Origin: Palaemon carinicauda
Lineage: Eukaryota > Arthropoda > Malacostraca > Decapoda > Palaemonidae
Reading direction: 5' to 3'
Assembly (NCBI RefSeq): GCF_036898095.1
Contig: NC_090765.1
Span: 25,844,211 to 25,908,210, forward strand
Length of the DNA stretch: 64,000 nt
Shown here in pieces: positions 9,938 through 21,460 of the stretch. The notes under the pieces are model-generated. The model did no database searches. It was not told the origin of the DNA and worked only from the letters and a program-made list of their open reading frames with translations. Position 1 is the first letter of the stretch. The number at the start of each line of letters is the position of its first letter. Position numbers and translations under genes: made by a program.

Positions 9938-12443
9938 GAGTGTCCTTCTGAATCAGGGCCGCAGACAAATCCTTGATAAGCTCTTCGGGGAACAAGAACT
10001 TAGAAAGCGGAGCAAAAAGGAGTTGAGACCTTTGACAAGGTGTGATGCTGGAAGAAAGAAAAGTGCAAAGTTGCTCCCTTTTCTTAAGAACTCCTGAAAC
10101 AAACATTGAAGCAAGCTCGCCGGACCCATCCCGAATTGCTTTATCCATGCAGGACATTAAAAGCATGGCTGAGTCCTTGTCCGCAGGGGAGGTCTTCTTG
10201 CTCAGGGCCCCCAGGCACCAGTCGAGAAAATTGAAAATCTCAAAGGCACGAAATACACCCTTTAGGAAGTGGTCTAAGTCGGAAAAGGTCCAGCAGACCT
10301 TAGAGCGCCTCGTCGCTGATCTACGAGGAGAGTCGACCAAACTTGAGAAATCAGCCTGGGCAGAGGCAGGGACTCCCAAGCCTGGTTCCTATCCTGTGGC
10401 ATACCATACGCCCGCCTTAGAAGTGAGCTTAGTAGGTGGGAACATAAAGGAAGTCTTCCCTAGTTGCTGTTTGGACTGCAACCAATCCCCTAATATTCTT
10501 AAAGCTCTCTTAGAGGATCTAGCAAAGACGAGCTTAGTATAGGCTGACTTAACCGGTTGCATGCCCAGCGAAAACTCAGATGGAGGAGAGCGGGGGGTAG
10601 CAGAAACAAAATGGTCCGGGTATACCTCTCTGAAAAGAGCCAGGACCTTACGAAAGTCAATGGGTAGAGGAGAAGACTTGGGTTCCTCCACGTCCGAAGA
10701 GGGATCTAGGTGCGCAGCTTCCTCCTCAGAAACCTTATCACCAGAGTGTAGCGAAGTGAGAGGTAAAGTAACAGCGGTATGCTGAACAGCAGAATCTGAA
10801 CAAGCGGGTGCATAAACACTTGTGGTTTCATCCTCAAGTCTCTGTTGCTGAGTTAAAACCTGAGGTTCAGGCTGCAAAGACTGGTCAAGAAGAGTGGAGG
10901 AAGGTAGGCGCATGGGCTGAGGTGGCTGACTCCTAGCATGAGCTTCCTGTCTCAAGAGTTGCGCTTGCTGCAAGGGTTGCGGATGCGCAGTAGCAGGTTC
11001 CTGAGGAACGAGTTGAGGTTCCTGAGGTGTGAGCTGCGAGAGTTGAGGTAGCGGCTGCGCAGAACGCAGTTCCTGTCTCGCGAGTTGAGGTTCCTGAGGT
11101 GCTAGCCTTAAGAGTTGAGGCTCTCGCCTTGAGGAGAGTTGAGGTCGCTGCAGCGAGAGCTGAGGTGGCTGCCTCATGGATGGAAGAGGTTGTCGTACCT
11201 CAAGAGGTTGTTGCCTCGATGGTCTAACCGCAAGAGGAAGAGGAGGAAGTAAAGCATAAGACTCCTGCTCCCATTGTTGAGGTTGCCTTAAGGAAGGCTG
11301 AGGTTGCTGCAAACCGCTGGTAACTGGCAACTCAGAACGCGGTAAGGTAGCCTGAGGAACCTCAACTTCGTACGCCTGGCAGACTGGACTGCGGTGAGGC
11401 GGAGCGCTCGCAGGAGGAGGTGCAACCTTCTCAGCCTGAAACTCACTCATTAAGACCGCAAGCTGCGACTGCATGGACTGCAGCAAAGTCATCTTGGGAT
11501 CAGCAGACGCTAAGGTCTGCTGAGGCAAAGCCTTAACAGAAGATGAGGTCTGTTGAGGTATCGCCTTACCTCTCTTAGGAGGTGTACAGTCACCTGATGA
11601 CAGCGGAGAGTCAGAGTTAATCCAATGACTGCATCCGGGTTGTTGAACTCTTGAGGTCTGGACTTTACGTTTCAGAGGTCTTGAGACCTGAGTCCAGCGT
11701 TTCCTCTCCGATATTTCTTCTGCAGACGAGTAAAAGACGGGCTCAATCGTCTGCGGGTGGGAGTGACGGTCTCTGTAAGACACGCCCGCAACCACCGAGG
11801 ATACTTCTGTGCGCCGATCAAGGCCTGCCGAACCCTTTTGCCCTTCGACATTGCTTCTCCCCTGGGCTTGGGAGCTTGCAAGAGGTCCCGGACTGGGAGG
11901 ACGACTGGCACGCACAGAAGTACCCTCACGCACAACACTGACACTGACACTAGCACTCGGCACCGCACTGACACTAGCACTTGGCACAGCACTGGCACTA
12001 TCACCTCCCACTGCACTTTTGACCTTAAGTTCTTTGACGTCTGCCAAAAGAGACTTATGGTCACTAACCACCGATTCCACTTTGTCACCTAAAGCCTGAA
12101 TGGCACGCAAAACAACTGACATATCAGGCTGAGCACAAATAGTAGGTTCGGGGGTAGCCACTACAGGGGGAGGAAAAGGTTGAGGATCATGAGGTGAGGA
12201 AAAAAGCGAAGAGCGAGAAGAACTCCTCCTAACTCTCTCTCTCTCTAACTTGGTTGAATATTTAAGGAATCGAACAAATTCAAGTTCCGAAAGTCCGGCG
12301 CATTCCTCACATCGATCTTCCAACTGACAGGGTCTTTCCCTACAGTCAGAACAAGCGGTGTGAGGATCAACCGAGGCCTTCGGAATACGCCTATTACAAG
12401 ACCTACATCGTCTATGGGGAGGGGCTTGTGAAAGGTCAGACAT
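9729..12443 (-). CDS. DIRS Gag-like ORF, copy B, split by one in-frame TAG
   Basis: Two open stretches in the same frame (12443-10392 and 10388-9729) are separated by a single TAG at 10389-10391, giving about 904 codons in all. The N-terminus has a cysteine/histidine cluster (CRSCNRRI, then HTACSDC, then CEEC) that looks zinc-binding. A long Ser/Pro- and Gln/Pro/Leu-rich disordered middle follows. The part after the stop (GVPASAQADFSS, DLDHFLKGVFRAFEIFNFLD) resembles the conserved C-terminal gag domain of DIRS elements, and the tail is Arg/Ser-rich. The stop may be decay, readthrough, or a sequencing difference. The ATG at 12443 is the natural start. Confidence 0.85.
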
Positions 12444-12825
12444 CTTGAATCAAAGAGCAAGTCAAGGGGGATTCCAAATCAAGCAAAAGATCGTTAACCA
12501 TTAATCAAAACCAAATAAAAGCTATCTAAGCTAATAAGAAAAGTTTCCAGTATAGCGAAAGCTGAAATCTTAGAGAAATACTTCACCAAAAACCGTGAAC
12601 AATACTCCAAAATCATAAGCGTATCCAAGAACGTCTTGCCGGAAGCACGACAGAGGAAAAATTGAGGTGGTGTCAACAAGAAGTACTGCAGTACCTGGCC
12701 ACAGGTGGCGCTGGTGAGTACACCCCCTTCTAGTATAGTGATAGCTGGCGTATCCCTCCCGTAGAATTCTGTCGGGCAACGGAGTTGACAGCTACATGAT
12801 TATCGGGTAAGTTTAATATTGAAAA

Positions 12826-14705
12826 TTTCCTATTCATCATAATTTAATTATTTTTCTCACTGTAAGTACGCATTTGCAGATAAGTATTTGGTTTTCACAT
12901 GTCTTACCCAAGAAAATATAGATTTATAAATGGGCGAGTGAGAAACTTCCGAGATTTACCCTACTGTATACGGTTCTGTCTTCAACGTGAAATATAAGTC
13001 ACAAAGAATTAACCATAGTTTTTGGGTAACTATTTACTACTGCGCCAAACCTGGTAAATGCTGAATCGCTCTCACTTACCCAGCTTACCCTATGATTATG
13101 TACTCATGCTCACTGTACTGTATATCAAAGTACTGTACATATAAACAGTTCAAGGATGAAATTAATCTGGTTTATTTCTCCATACATCAACATTCATAAT
13201 TTTGAAAGACTCCAATACAAAACAGGGGATTGTGTTAGATATTTGGATTTGGGTTATACAATTTAGGGCTGGGGCCGATGAGGCCCTTCGTAGGGCGAGA
13301 TGCAATGAAGTTACCCAATAAGATGAACAGCAAGATGGAAAAAAAGGAAACAAGAACTGAGGAAAAGTAGAAGAATATGAAACAAGTGCAGCTAGGGAGC
13401 CAAAGAAATGCTGTAATAACCCTTAAGTAATGTCCATTCATGGCACTACCCACCTATGGGAAGAAAATTGGAGTACAGTAATAGGTTTAGTAATTGGAGA
13501 GCATTGTACTTTGTTCCCCAGATTCGCAACATTTGACATATATAGTTTAACAATGTTACCTTCTGGACTACTACCTAACCTTAACTAGGCTAACCATGAT
13601 TAACTCCAAAAAACATATCCTACCAGACTGAAATCCATCTCCTATCATATACTGTAGGCCTACTATATATAACTACTTTGACTTAATTTTACCTTTGTTA
13701 GTAAAGTGTCAGTGTAACTTTACCAGTGCGCTGTTCTGTGGTCTTTCAATGTATGATGAACACAAGCAGGGCAATTCAAGTTAGTTTGGGTAAGTGGGGA
13801 TATGTAAGGCCAAATCGTGTTTGGTTAGGTTAGTTTAGGCAGATAACAGGTTTTTACACTTAAAATTAACCTTACTCAGTTAAAAAACATAACAGATTCA
13901 CTACATTTTCATAGCCCATAGTAACTATATGATAAATAGATATAAATATCAAACCATTGCAATAAAATAACACCTCTAGTTTGAAGTCATGTAAGCCTAG
14001 GCCTAACCTTTGTAAAAAGGTGGTAATATTACTTACATGACTAGGAACTCGAGGCAGGTGTAATAATCGCTAGGAGGCACTAAATATAAGTTATACAGGA
14101 TATCACAAAACATCCAACAGAAATAGCCCTTCCTCATCCTCAACATAACAGTCAACTAATTCCTTGGGCCTACCTCTGACAATAACGGCTGTGGTCTCTG
14201 AGCCGCTGAGCGTGAGCTGCCTTCCTATTTCCATCTTTAAATCAAGGAAGCTTTCTTCATCTTTTCACTGATCTTCACCATTCAACAAATTACGAACTAT
14301 GCGGTAGATAAAAAAAAAACTATGCGGTAGACACGTTTTTGCACAAAATTAATACAAACTTTCTCAGGATGAACTTTCCAAGTCCTACACCCGAGAGAAA
14401 CAGGCAAGAGGCAGCCACGTTCACAACACATGATTTAAAAATAAACATTTTGGAAGGTGGAACTGGAAGCACGTAATTGATATAAGAATTACCAGAAATA
14501 TTACTGGAGCGAATCTTCATTCACTCTATCTAAGTATAAATGTTTGTCAATAATATATACACTTTTTGTTAGATAAAATTACAGTAAACGATGTAAAGTA
14601 AACAAATACTACGAAAACTTTCATCCGCTAGAGAATGTAACGCATTACACACGTATGTATGTATATATTATGAAGTTGTATACAGTATACATAGAGCGCA
14701 AAGCG
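12826..14705. other. Intergenic AT-rich stretch, no gene seen
   Basis: Only short open frames occur, none with recognisable motifs. The sequence is moderately AT-rich with no clear repeat boundary, apart from the DIRS ITR on its left and the long CA/TA tract on its right. Confidence 0.5.
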
Positions 14706-14899
<194 letters not shown>

Positions 14900-14944
14900 T
14901 GTCTTGGGTTTGAGTTCTCTTGCTTGGGGGTAGCCTGCACTCGA

Positions 14945-15590
14945 GCACACTATGCTATCTTATATCTATTCCCCTTGTTTTGTTAATGTTTTAATAGTTT
15001 ATATAAGAAATATCGGTGCCGTTATAGTATGTGGTCTACCTTTTTGGATCTGTTATAGTATGTGGCCTACCCGGTTTGAATGTGTCTTACCTAAGCCGGT
15101 TTGAATGTGTCCTACCTTAGAGAAGCTAACTTAAAAAACCCACCTAACCTATGCTAAAAGCCGTGTCCTTACCTACGAGTACGACGGGAGAAGCTAACTT
15201 AAAAAACCCACCAAACCTATGCTAAAAGCCGTGTCCTTACCTGGGGGGGCTGCGCCCCCCCGGACCCCCCCCCCCCCCCCCTTACACAACATTAACATTA
15301 ACTACATAGTTAAATACTGAAATCCATGTGTACTTACATGATCAATATTCGTAATAACAGTATGTAGGCCACATACTATATCAGAGACAAAATTCCGTAG
15401 GCCACACTCGAAAGGTAGGCCACATACTATAACGGCACCGAAATATCTATTTTAATGTTAGTTCCTAAATATTTCATTTTTCCTGTTCTTTCCTCACTGG
15501 GCTATTTTCCCTGTTGAAAGTCCTGGGCTTATAGCATCCTGCTTTTCCAACTAGGGTTGTAGCTTGGCAAGTGATAATAAGAATAAGAAT
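14945..15590 (+). mobile_element. LINE 3' end with (AAT)-type tail, interrupted by a MITE
   Basis: Plus-strand sequence on both sides of the MITE reads as one repeat 3' end. The left part is 14945-15014. The right part, from 15448, contains CCTCACTGGGCTATTTTCCC, then CTTATAGCATCCTGCTTTTC, then AACTAGGGTTGTAGCTTGG, and ends in GATAATAAGAATAAG. The same string, usually followed by (AAT)n, recurs at 21003, 22840 and 51955. A (TAA)-type tail is typical of I-clade LINEs; that class is an inference. Confidence 0.75.
15015..15439. mobile_element. 425-bp MITE with 8-bp target-site duplication
   Basis: The ends are inverted repeats of about 29 bp (GGTGCCGTTATAGTATGTGG inward on the left, its complement on the right). 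The element is flanked by identical 8-bp direct repeats GAAATATC (15007-15014 and 15440-15447). Inside are a roughly 54-bp tandem duplication (about 15120-15241, unit starting AGAAGCTAACTTAAAAAACC), a G7-CTGCG-C7 hairpin (15243-15261) and a C-homopolymer. There is no coding capacity. An 8-bp duplication fits hAT or Merlin superfamilies. Confidence 0.88.
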
Positions 15591-15594
15591 CAGA

Positions 15595-15966
15595 CAGTTC
15601 TTCCACTTGTCTGTTTATGGTCTTTCTGTGCCAGCCAGTCCACATCCGCAAACTTTCTTAGTTCATCAATCCATCATCTTCTCTTTCTTCCTCTGCTCCT
15701 TTAATCATCTCAATGGACCCATTCTGCTATTTTATGGTTCCTCTATTGTTGGTCATTCTCATTATAGGTCTTGCCCATGTCCATTTCTTTTTCTTCCAAG
15801 TTGTTAGAATATCATTAACTTCGGTTTGCTCTTGTATCCATGTTGCTCTTTTTCTGCCTCGTAGTGTTTTTCCCATCATTGTTCTTTCCATAGCTCCTTG
15901 AGTTGTAACTAGCTTATGTTCTAAGGCTTTATAAGGCTCCAAGTTTCTGATGCACATGACGATCAA
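15595..15966 (-). mobile_element. RTE-like LINE, C-terminal RT remnant
   Basis: The minus-strand open frame contains QGAMERTMMGKTLRGRKRAT, then WKKKKWTWARPIMRM. These match the characteristic C-terminal end of RTE-type reverse transcriptases (q-r-a-m-e-r ... k-W-x-W-A-g-H). Just downstream is LRKFADVDWHRKTINR, also found in the next copy. It is a 5'-truncated, dead copy that meets the plus-strand LINE tail at about 15595. Confidence 0.8.
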
Positions 15967-16855
15967 AATAAAATATAATAAAAAAAATTATTCATTAATT
16001 CACAACGAGAACAAAATTAATATAAAATACTCATGCAACCAAATATCTAAATAGTCAAAGACAGATTGATAAGTAGGATACCATTAATGATAAAGATAAA
16101 ACACCGATCTTTCAATATAAACATATTAAGAACAAATACAGTACTCCACAACAACTTTGTCAAGAACATATTAACAAAAAGAGAATGAAGGTATCACAAA
16201 TAATCACTAAAGACTGCTCAACTGCTAAAAATTGCTCTATGTTACAAAAGGATAAAACTGCAAGCTAAATTACACCTTGGCACATACTGATCAGGCAACA
16301 GAATCTAAGACAGCAGATATATTCTGTGTCTAGACAGAATAAGCCATACGATATTGCTCTACTATTCTACAGAAATATCTGCATTCAGAACATAATCTAA
16401 ACCCAAGACTAGACATAAAGTCAGCCCTCATTCTTCGCAGAGGTTAGGTAACAGAGACAGATGCAAAGAATGAGAATCCGCAAATACTTGCTGCCGTAGG
16501 GTGGGATACCTCCTAACCCTGCCAACTTACTTCCCATTGCCTATGTGTGTTTGATTAATACACTAAGTACTGACTAATACTGTTTTTACTTGGTTTCTAT
16601 CACAGTATAAGTATTTTGTAATTGAATGAAGACATTTCAGTAAGTGTAGGCCTATAGTACATGAGCACACACATACGCCTATACTAGTACTGGGCATATT
16701 AAGGCTACGGTATAGTACAGTACATTATGTAACACTACAGTAGTCATCAAAACACTTATAACAACAAAACACTGTTGTTCCTATCTAATATAAGTCAAAT
16801 TTAAGTCACTGATACTGTAGTGTGTACTATCGAGATTTAAAAAAGTAAAATGCCA
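15967..16855. other. Intergenic, no gene seen
   Basis: AT-rich sequence without long open frames. One block, about 16423-16510 (GTCAGCCCTCATTCTTCGCA), is locally GC-richer and may be one end of an old transposon, but I found no partner end. Confidence 0.4.
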
Positions 16856-16859
16856 CCTT

Positions 16860-17275
16860 ATCTATTAAGAAAAGTATTTAATGAGGTGGTCCTCCCAGTA
16901 TTAACTTATGCATAAGTTAACTCGCAGCCTTACTAAAGCCTCATATGTAAGATAGTTATAGCTCAAAGAGCTATGGTAAGAATAACGATGGGAATAACAC
17001 TAAGAAACAGAAAAAGAGCAACATGGGTATGAGAGCAAACATGTAAGAAAAACAAATAGACATAGGCAGGACATAGATGGACATTAAGAATAACAGAATG
17101 GGTCCCTAGAGGTTGTAAAAGAAGCAGGGTAAGGAAGAGATGGTGGGTTGACGAATTAAGAAAGTTTGCAGATGTGGACTGGCACAGAAAGACCATAAAC
17201 AGATGCAAGTGGAAATATATGTCTGAGACCTTTGCTCTGTAGTGGACTAGTAATGGCTGATGATGATCATAATAA
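16860..17275 (+). mobile_element. RTE-like LINE, C-terminal RT remnant (second copy)
   Basis: Plus-strand translation with stops gives FNEVVLPVLTYA, then AQRAMVRITMGITLRNRKRA, then RKRWWVDELRKFADVDWHRK, ending before TGATGATGATC. It shares the RT thumb and the FADVDWHRKTINR block with the copy at 15595-15966, on the opposite strand. Several in-frame stops make it a pseudogene. Confidence 0.82.
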
Positions 17276-17694
17276 TTACCAGTACAGTACAGCTTAACTA
17301 TATTATAAGTGATTGCTGTTTTCGTTTGGAGGACTCACACTGAAAACTCACCGCACATGTAGCCTACATTTACGTATTGCAGAGTACAGTACATGTAGTA
17401 ATTTACATACAGTACTGTCCAGTATAGTTAATAAAGAATACTATACATTACTGTAATACTGTACAGTACAATATGTATAGAGTACAATGATACTGTATTT
17501 AAGATTAACTAAATGTACATATTTTATAAAGACCATTAATAATTTTTAAATGAAGTTCTATGCAGGACTCAACTCTAGATGCATTGTCTCTTGCGCAGTA
17601 CGGTAGGGAATCACACATCTACATACCATTATCCAGTAAAAATAAACACTGTATAGGAGCATGTGCCACTTTATACAAAGACATCACATTTTAC

Positions 17695-18010
17695 ATGAAA
17701 ATGGGATTCTGCTAAAAAAGGACCAAAGCCGGAGAGGCAAACGTAAGGAGAGACAATGGAAGACTGAGGCTAAGTTAGCGTGAGAATGGATATTGTGCTG
17801 GGAGCAGAGGTAGGTGGTGCGAAGCGAGCCGGGTGCAAAGGCTGTTTGAAATCGTCGCACTGCGTACTTGCGAACATGTGAATATGGGATATTTTATTTA
17901 ACAGGTTATACAGCTCTCTGTGTCGTGAACGAGTGAAATCCTGAAGCATGAACCCTTGAAAACCGAGGGCAGACTGAAGCCTACAGCAATTCACTGTCGG
18001 GTGGGAACAT
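17695..18010. other. CpG-richer unique patch
   Basis: This patch stands out from its AT-rich surroundings by many CG dinucleotides (AGCCGG, GCGAAGCGAGCCGGG, GTCGCACTGCG). A minus-strand open frame of 74 codons (17770-17994) covers it but has no recognised motif. It could be a 5' exon, a promoter region or the remnant of a mobile element. Confidence 0.35.
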
Positions 18011-18617
18011 CAAGAAATTAATACATGTAGAGAACAGTGTACCAGAAATATATTTCAGTTTAATCTTATGGACGCTGAAAAAAATGTTCACACTCTGATC
18101 TTTTTTCTGGATCCTGATCCTCTAAAACATTATAAACAAGAATTATATGCTTCCAAGAAACATGATTTATATGAAGCATGAGGGGAAAAAATTAAAAACT
18201 CTTTGTATAGTTTATTAGTCCCAAATTCTCTTTATACACAATACAGGCTGATGTAAAGTTTACCTTTGTATGCATGACTTTAGGAATTTAAAAAATTTAC
18301 CTCACATCTAAGAAAGCAAAAATTTCAAGCATAAAACTGTTAAAAAATTGTTTGAAGAAAACTGCCAAATTTAATCAAGTATGCTTAGTTATCTGATACC
18401 AGTCTCACAAGCCTCTTTTCTTTCTTAATAAAAATATGCACAGGATTTTGGTTTAATGCATACTTTAAACATGTGTATTAGTACAAAGCACCTTTCTTCA
18501 TCAGGTAGTGAGTATAGCAAAATCTTCATACATCTGATTACTTCAAGTTCCTACTTATTCATCAATTGAGGCTTTTGCTATAAGAGTCCATATCACATAT
18601 AATAATAAAGAGGTTGG

Positions 18618-18620
<3 letters not shown>

Positions 18621-18690
<70 letters not shown>

Positions 18691-18758
18691 GTAATAATAA
18701 AAATGATAAATGCCATAATGTAATACCCAAAATTCTATAGAATGAAAATAGCACATCG

Positions 18759-18817
<59 letters not shown>
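18621..18817. repeat. Two (AAT)n microsatellite blocks
   Basis: Pure AAT runs at about 18621-18688 and 18760-18817 are separated by 70 bp of unrelated sequence. Shorter AAT runs follow at 18870-18897. Confidence 0.95.
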
Positions 18818-18818
<1 letters not shown>

Positions 18819-18897
18819 TCCGATACTGAGCGGGTGGAAGGGGACCCCAGTTTAATAAGGAACTGGAGAATAATAATAATTATAATAATAATAATAA

Positions 18898-21000
18898 CGG
18901 CGATAAACTGAGTTAAAAGACAGAGTAATAAATAGATTATAGCAACATAAATAACAATAAATATAATGATAACAATAATATAGTGCTGTACCAATAAAAC
19001 AAATACATAATGGAAGTAAACTAAAAATAGAGATGTAAACTATAAGATCATGAATAAAGGATAAACACAAGACGTAAATCTGAAAATTCAAATACTGGTA
19101 GAAAAGGGAAACTTATCATGAAAAGGCAAGGGAAAGCTGACACACCAGAGGAAATAGTTGAGAAAACAAAAAACATAACAAGAACCTTGTTTATATAAAA
19201 TTAGTGGTAAAAGATAACAAAAGTTATCCGATAACAGCGTGCCTATAAAATACGGATGGAAATGAGGTCACCTTAATGTAACTTAATATCACAAAAATCT
19301 TTAAACATAGACTTGACTTAGCTGATTTAGACAACCTTAAAAAAGGCAATACAATATTTGGATAATTTTCTTTTCTAAAATATTTCAACTTGGAAGTATT
19401 TTCGCCAAGTTTGAATATTGTAACTATAACATAAAATAACATAACACCTGGGAAGAAGAGAAAGGAATTACGAACATAAAATTACAGGTAAAATAAATAA
19501 TAGGGAAAGGGACATACAAGAAAAAATGAGCAGACGAATTCACATAGCAACACGTAAATGGCATAATGATAAGAGAATTTGGGTGGAAGACACATAACGA
19601 TACAAATGCCTTACCTTAAACGGCATTAAACGAAAGCTCTGTATTGTAATAGCCCTGTCAATTCAACTTCATATTCTCTTCAGCAATAAATATCACGTTT
19701 TCCTTATCTGTACTGTATATTAAGACTGGACTTTGCATTTTAATATATTTATACTTAGTTCTGGCAATATAATACGGTAGTAGTAGACTTAAAAACAGAA
19801 CTCTTGATTATTGACATTCATTTACTTAACAGAAATCATGAAATTTACTTTAAACATAAACATTATCGATTTACCAGTACTGTATATGCTTTATATGCTT
19901 CATACAATAATAAAATTACAGTAAATATATATTTTTCTCTTCTGCACAAATGTACCACATAATGCTGTGAGCATTTATCTAATGTAAGCCATTTATATTA
20001 ACTGTCAGCATATACAGTACTGGTAAATATGTGAAATTAAGGCACAAAACTTCACTATTTCTCCATCGCTGTATGCTGCAATATATACTTATATCGTGCA
20101 TCGAATATGAATATACATTCTAAAATCTTCGAACTGACACTGACCCTGATTTCATTATAATACATGAAAACTATAATTTCAATATTTAATTTTAAATCAC
20201 AACCATATTTAATAATATCCATTATAGAATGATATCAATCCTTTAGTTTTTGAAGTTTCTTGAATCAAAAATATATAAATTTTAATAATTTTTTCTGAAT
20301 ACAGTATAAAAAAAATTTAAAAGTACCCTTGATATACAAGAAATCTAAGGACAATAAAAGTTTTCATCTTTATGAGAATGGGCTGTTTGCTTTACAAATG
20401 CTGTAATTCTTTCATTCCTCTCGACGGTTTGATGCAAATAGGTATTAAATACCCTCTATCATAAGTAAAGCAACTTCTCCAGATTTTTTTCCATTGAGTA
20501 TGTGCTGCTGTTCTGAAGAAAGTTTCTGAAGTAGATTTCTGAGGTCCTGGCCATTCCTTTCACTCTGCATCAAGCGTGGTATTTCAAAGAGGTACTTGGC
20601 TCGTTACTTTTATCATCAGCACTGAAGCAAGTACCTACTTCTGCTTTGGCGTGGGCTTCCAAAGTGGACCAGGTAAGTGCCTGCTTTTACCATGACTGAG
20701 GTTTATATTATTTCAGAGATAATTCTTCCTTCCTGTGGCAGAAATTTTCTACCAGTCTGGACAGAACAGTTCTCTGTCCTAAGAAGCCCCAGTGCACCAA
20801 CCACACAGGAGAATGCTCCTTCCTTGATGGCGATCTTGGAAGTTTCTCTTCAATGGTTCCAGACTTTTCTTGTCTACCCTGAGTCAATCTGCGAGCATAA
20901 TCCCCACCCATCTTGATTACTGCTCACTAGTATCAAGGGGAAGGTGTTCTTTGATGAGCTGTAGAAAATATGAATGAGTTAATAGATAATCTAAGCAGAA
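18898..21000. other. Intergenic, no identifiable gene
   Basis: AT-rich sequence. The part at about 20480-20935 is more GC-balanced and carries a 79-codon plus frame (20677-20916) and a 67-codon minus frame (20708-20911), but neither has a motif I can name. Confidence 0.4.
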
Positions 21001-21002
21001 TC

Positions 21003-21460
21003 ACTATTATTATTATTATTATTATTACTATCCAAGCCACAACCCCAATTGGAAAAGCAAGATGCTATAAGCCCAGGGGCTCCAATAGGGAAAAATAGCC
21101 CAGTGAGGAAAGGAAATAAGGGAATAAATAACTGAAGAGAACAAATTAACAATAAATCATTCTAAAAAAAGTAATGTCAAAAGAGATATATCATATATAA
21201 ACTATTAACAACGTCAACAACAAAAATGACATATATAAACTATAAAAAGACTCATGTCCGTCTGGTCAACAAAAAAGCATTTGCTCCAACTTTGAACTTC
21301 TGAAGTTCTACTGATTCAACAACCCGATTAGGAAGATCATTCAATACTAAACAGTCAAATTCATCCATTTCATCAATTCCTGCACAAATATAATGAACAA
21401 ATAAGAAAGAAATGACTTCTAAAAACTCATTCCTGTTTCTATACTTCAAATCTGCCTATC
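21003..21460 (-). mobile_element. LINE 3' end with (AAT)n tail
   Basis: Read on the minus strand, a short RT C-terminal peptide (LNDLPNRVVESVELQKFKVG, within 21252-21449) resembles the usual last helix of LINE reverse transcriptases. It is followed by a 3' UTR with CCTCACTGGGCTATTTTTCC and CTTATAGCATCTTGCTTTTC, ending in (AAT)n at 21029-21003. It is the best-preserved copy of this family here and ties the repeat to a LINE ORF. Confidence 0.8.

Larger units (their letters stand above)
6335..12825 (-). mobile_element. DIRS-like tyrosine-recombinase retrotransposon, copy B (nearly intact)
   Basis: This 6,491-bp element is bounded by 37-bp inverted terminal repeats. On the minus strand it carries gag (12443-9729, with one internal TAG), RT/RNase H (9937-7670) and tyrosine recombinase (7943-6771). 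Each ORF overlaps the next in another frame, which is the compact layout known for DIRS elements. DIRS elements copy through RNA and a DNA circle and insert with a tyrosine recombinase rather than an integrase. The catalytic residues of RT, RNase H and recombinase are all present, so apart from the gag stop it looks young. Confidence 0.95.

Noticed and set aside
16423..16510. Possible transposon end (CAGCCCTCATTCTTCGC)
   Set aside because: Only one end seen, no partner or target duplication found.
20677..20916. 79-codon plus ORF in a GC-balanced stretch
   Set aside because: No motif; may be an old retroelement piece, but I could not place it in any family.
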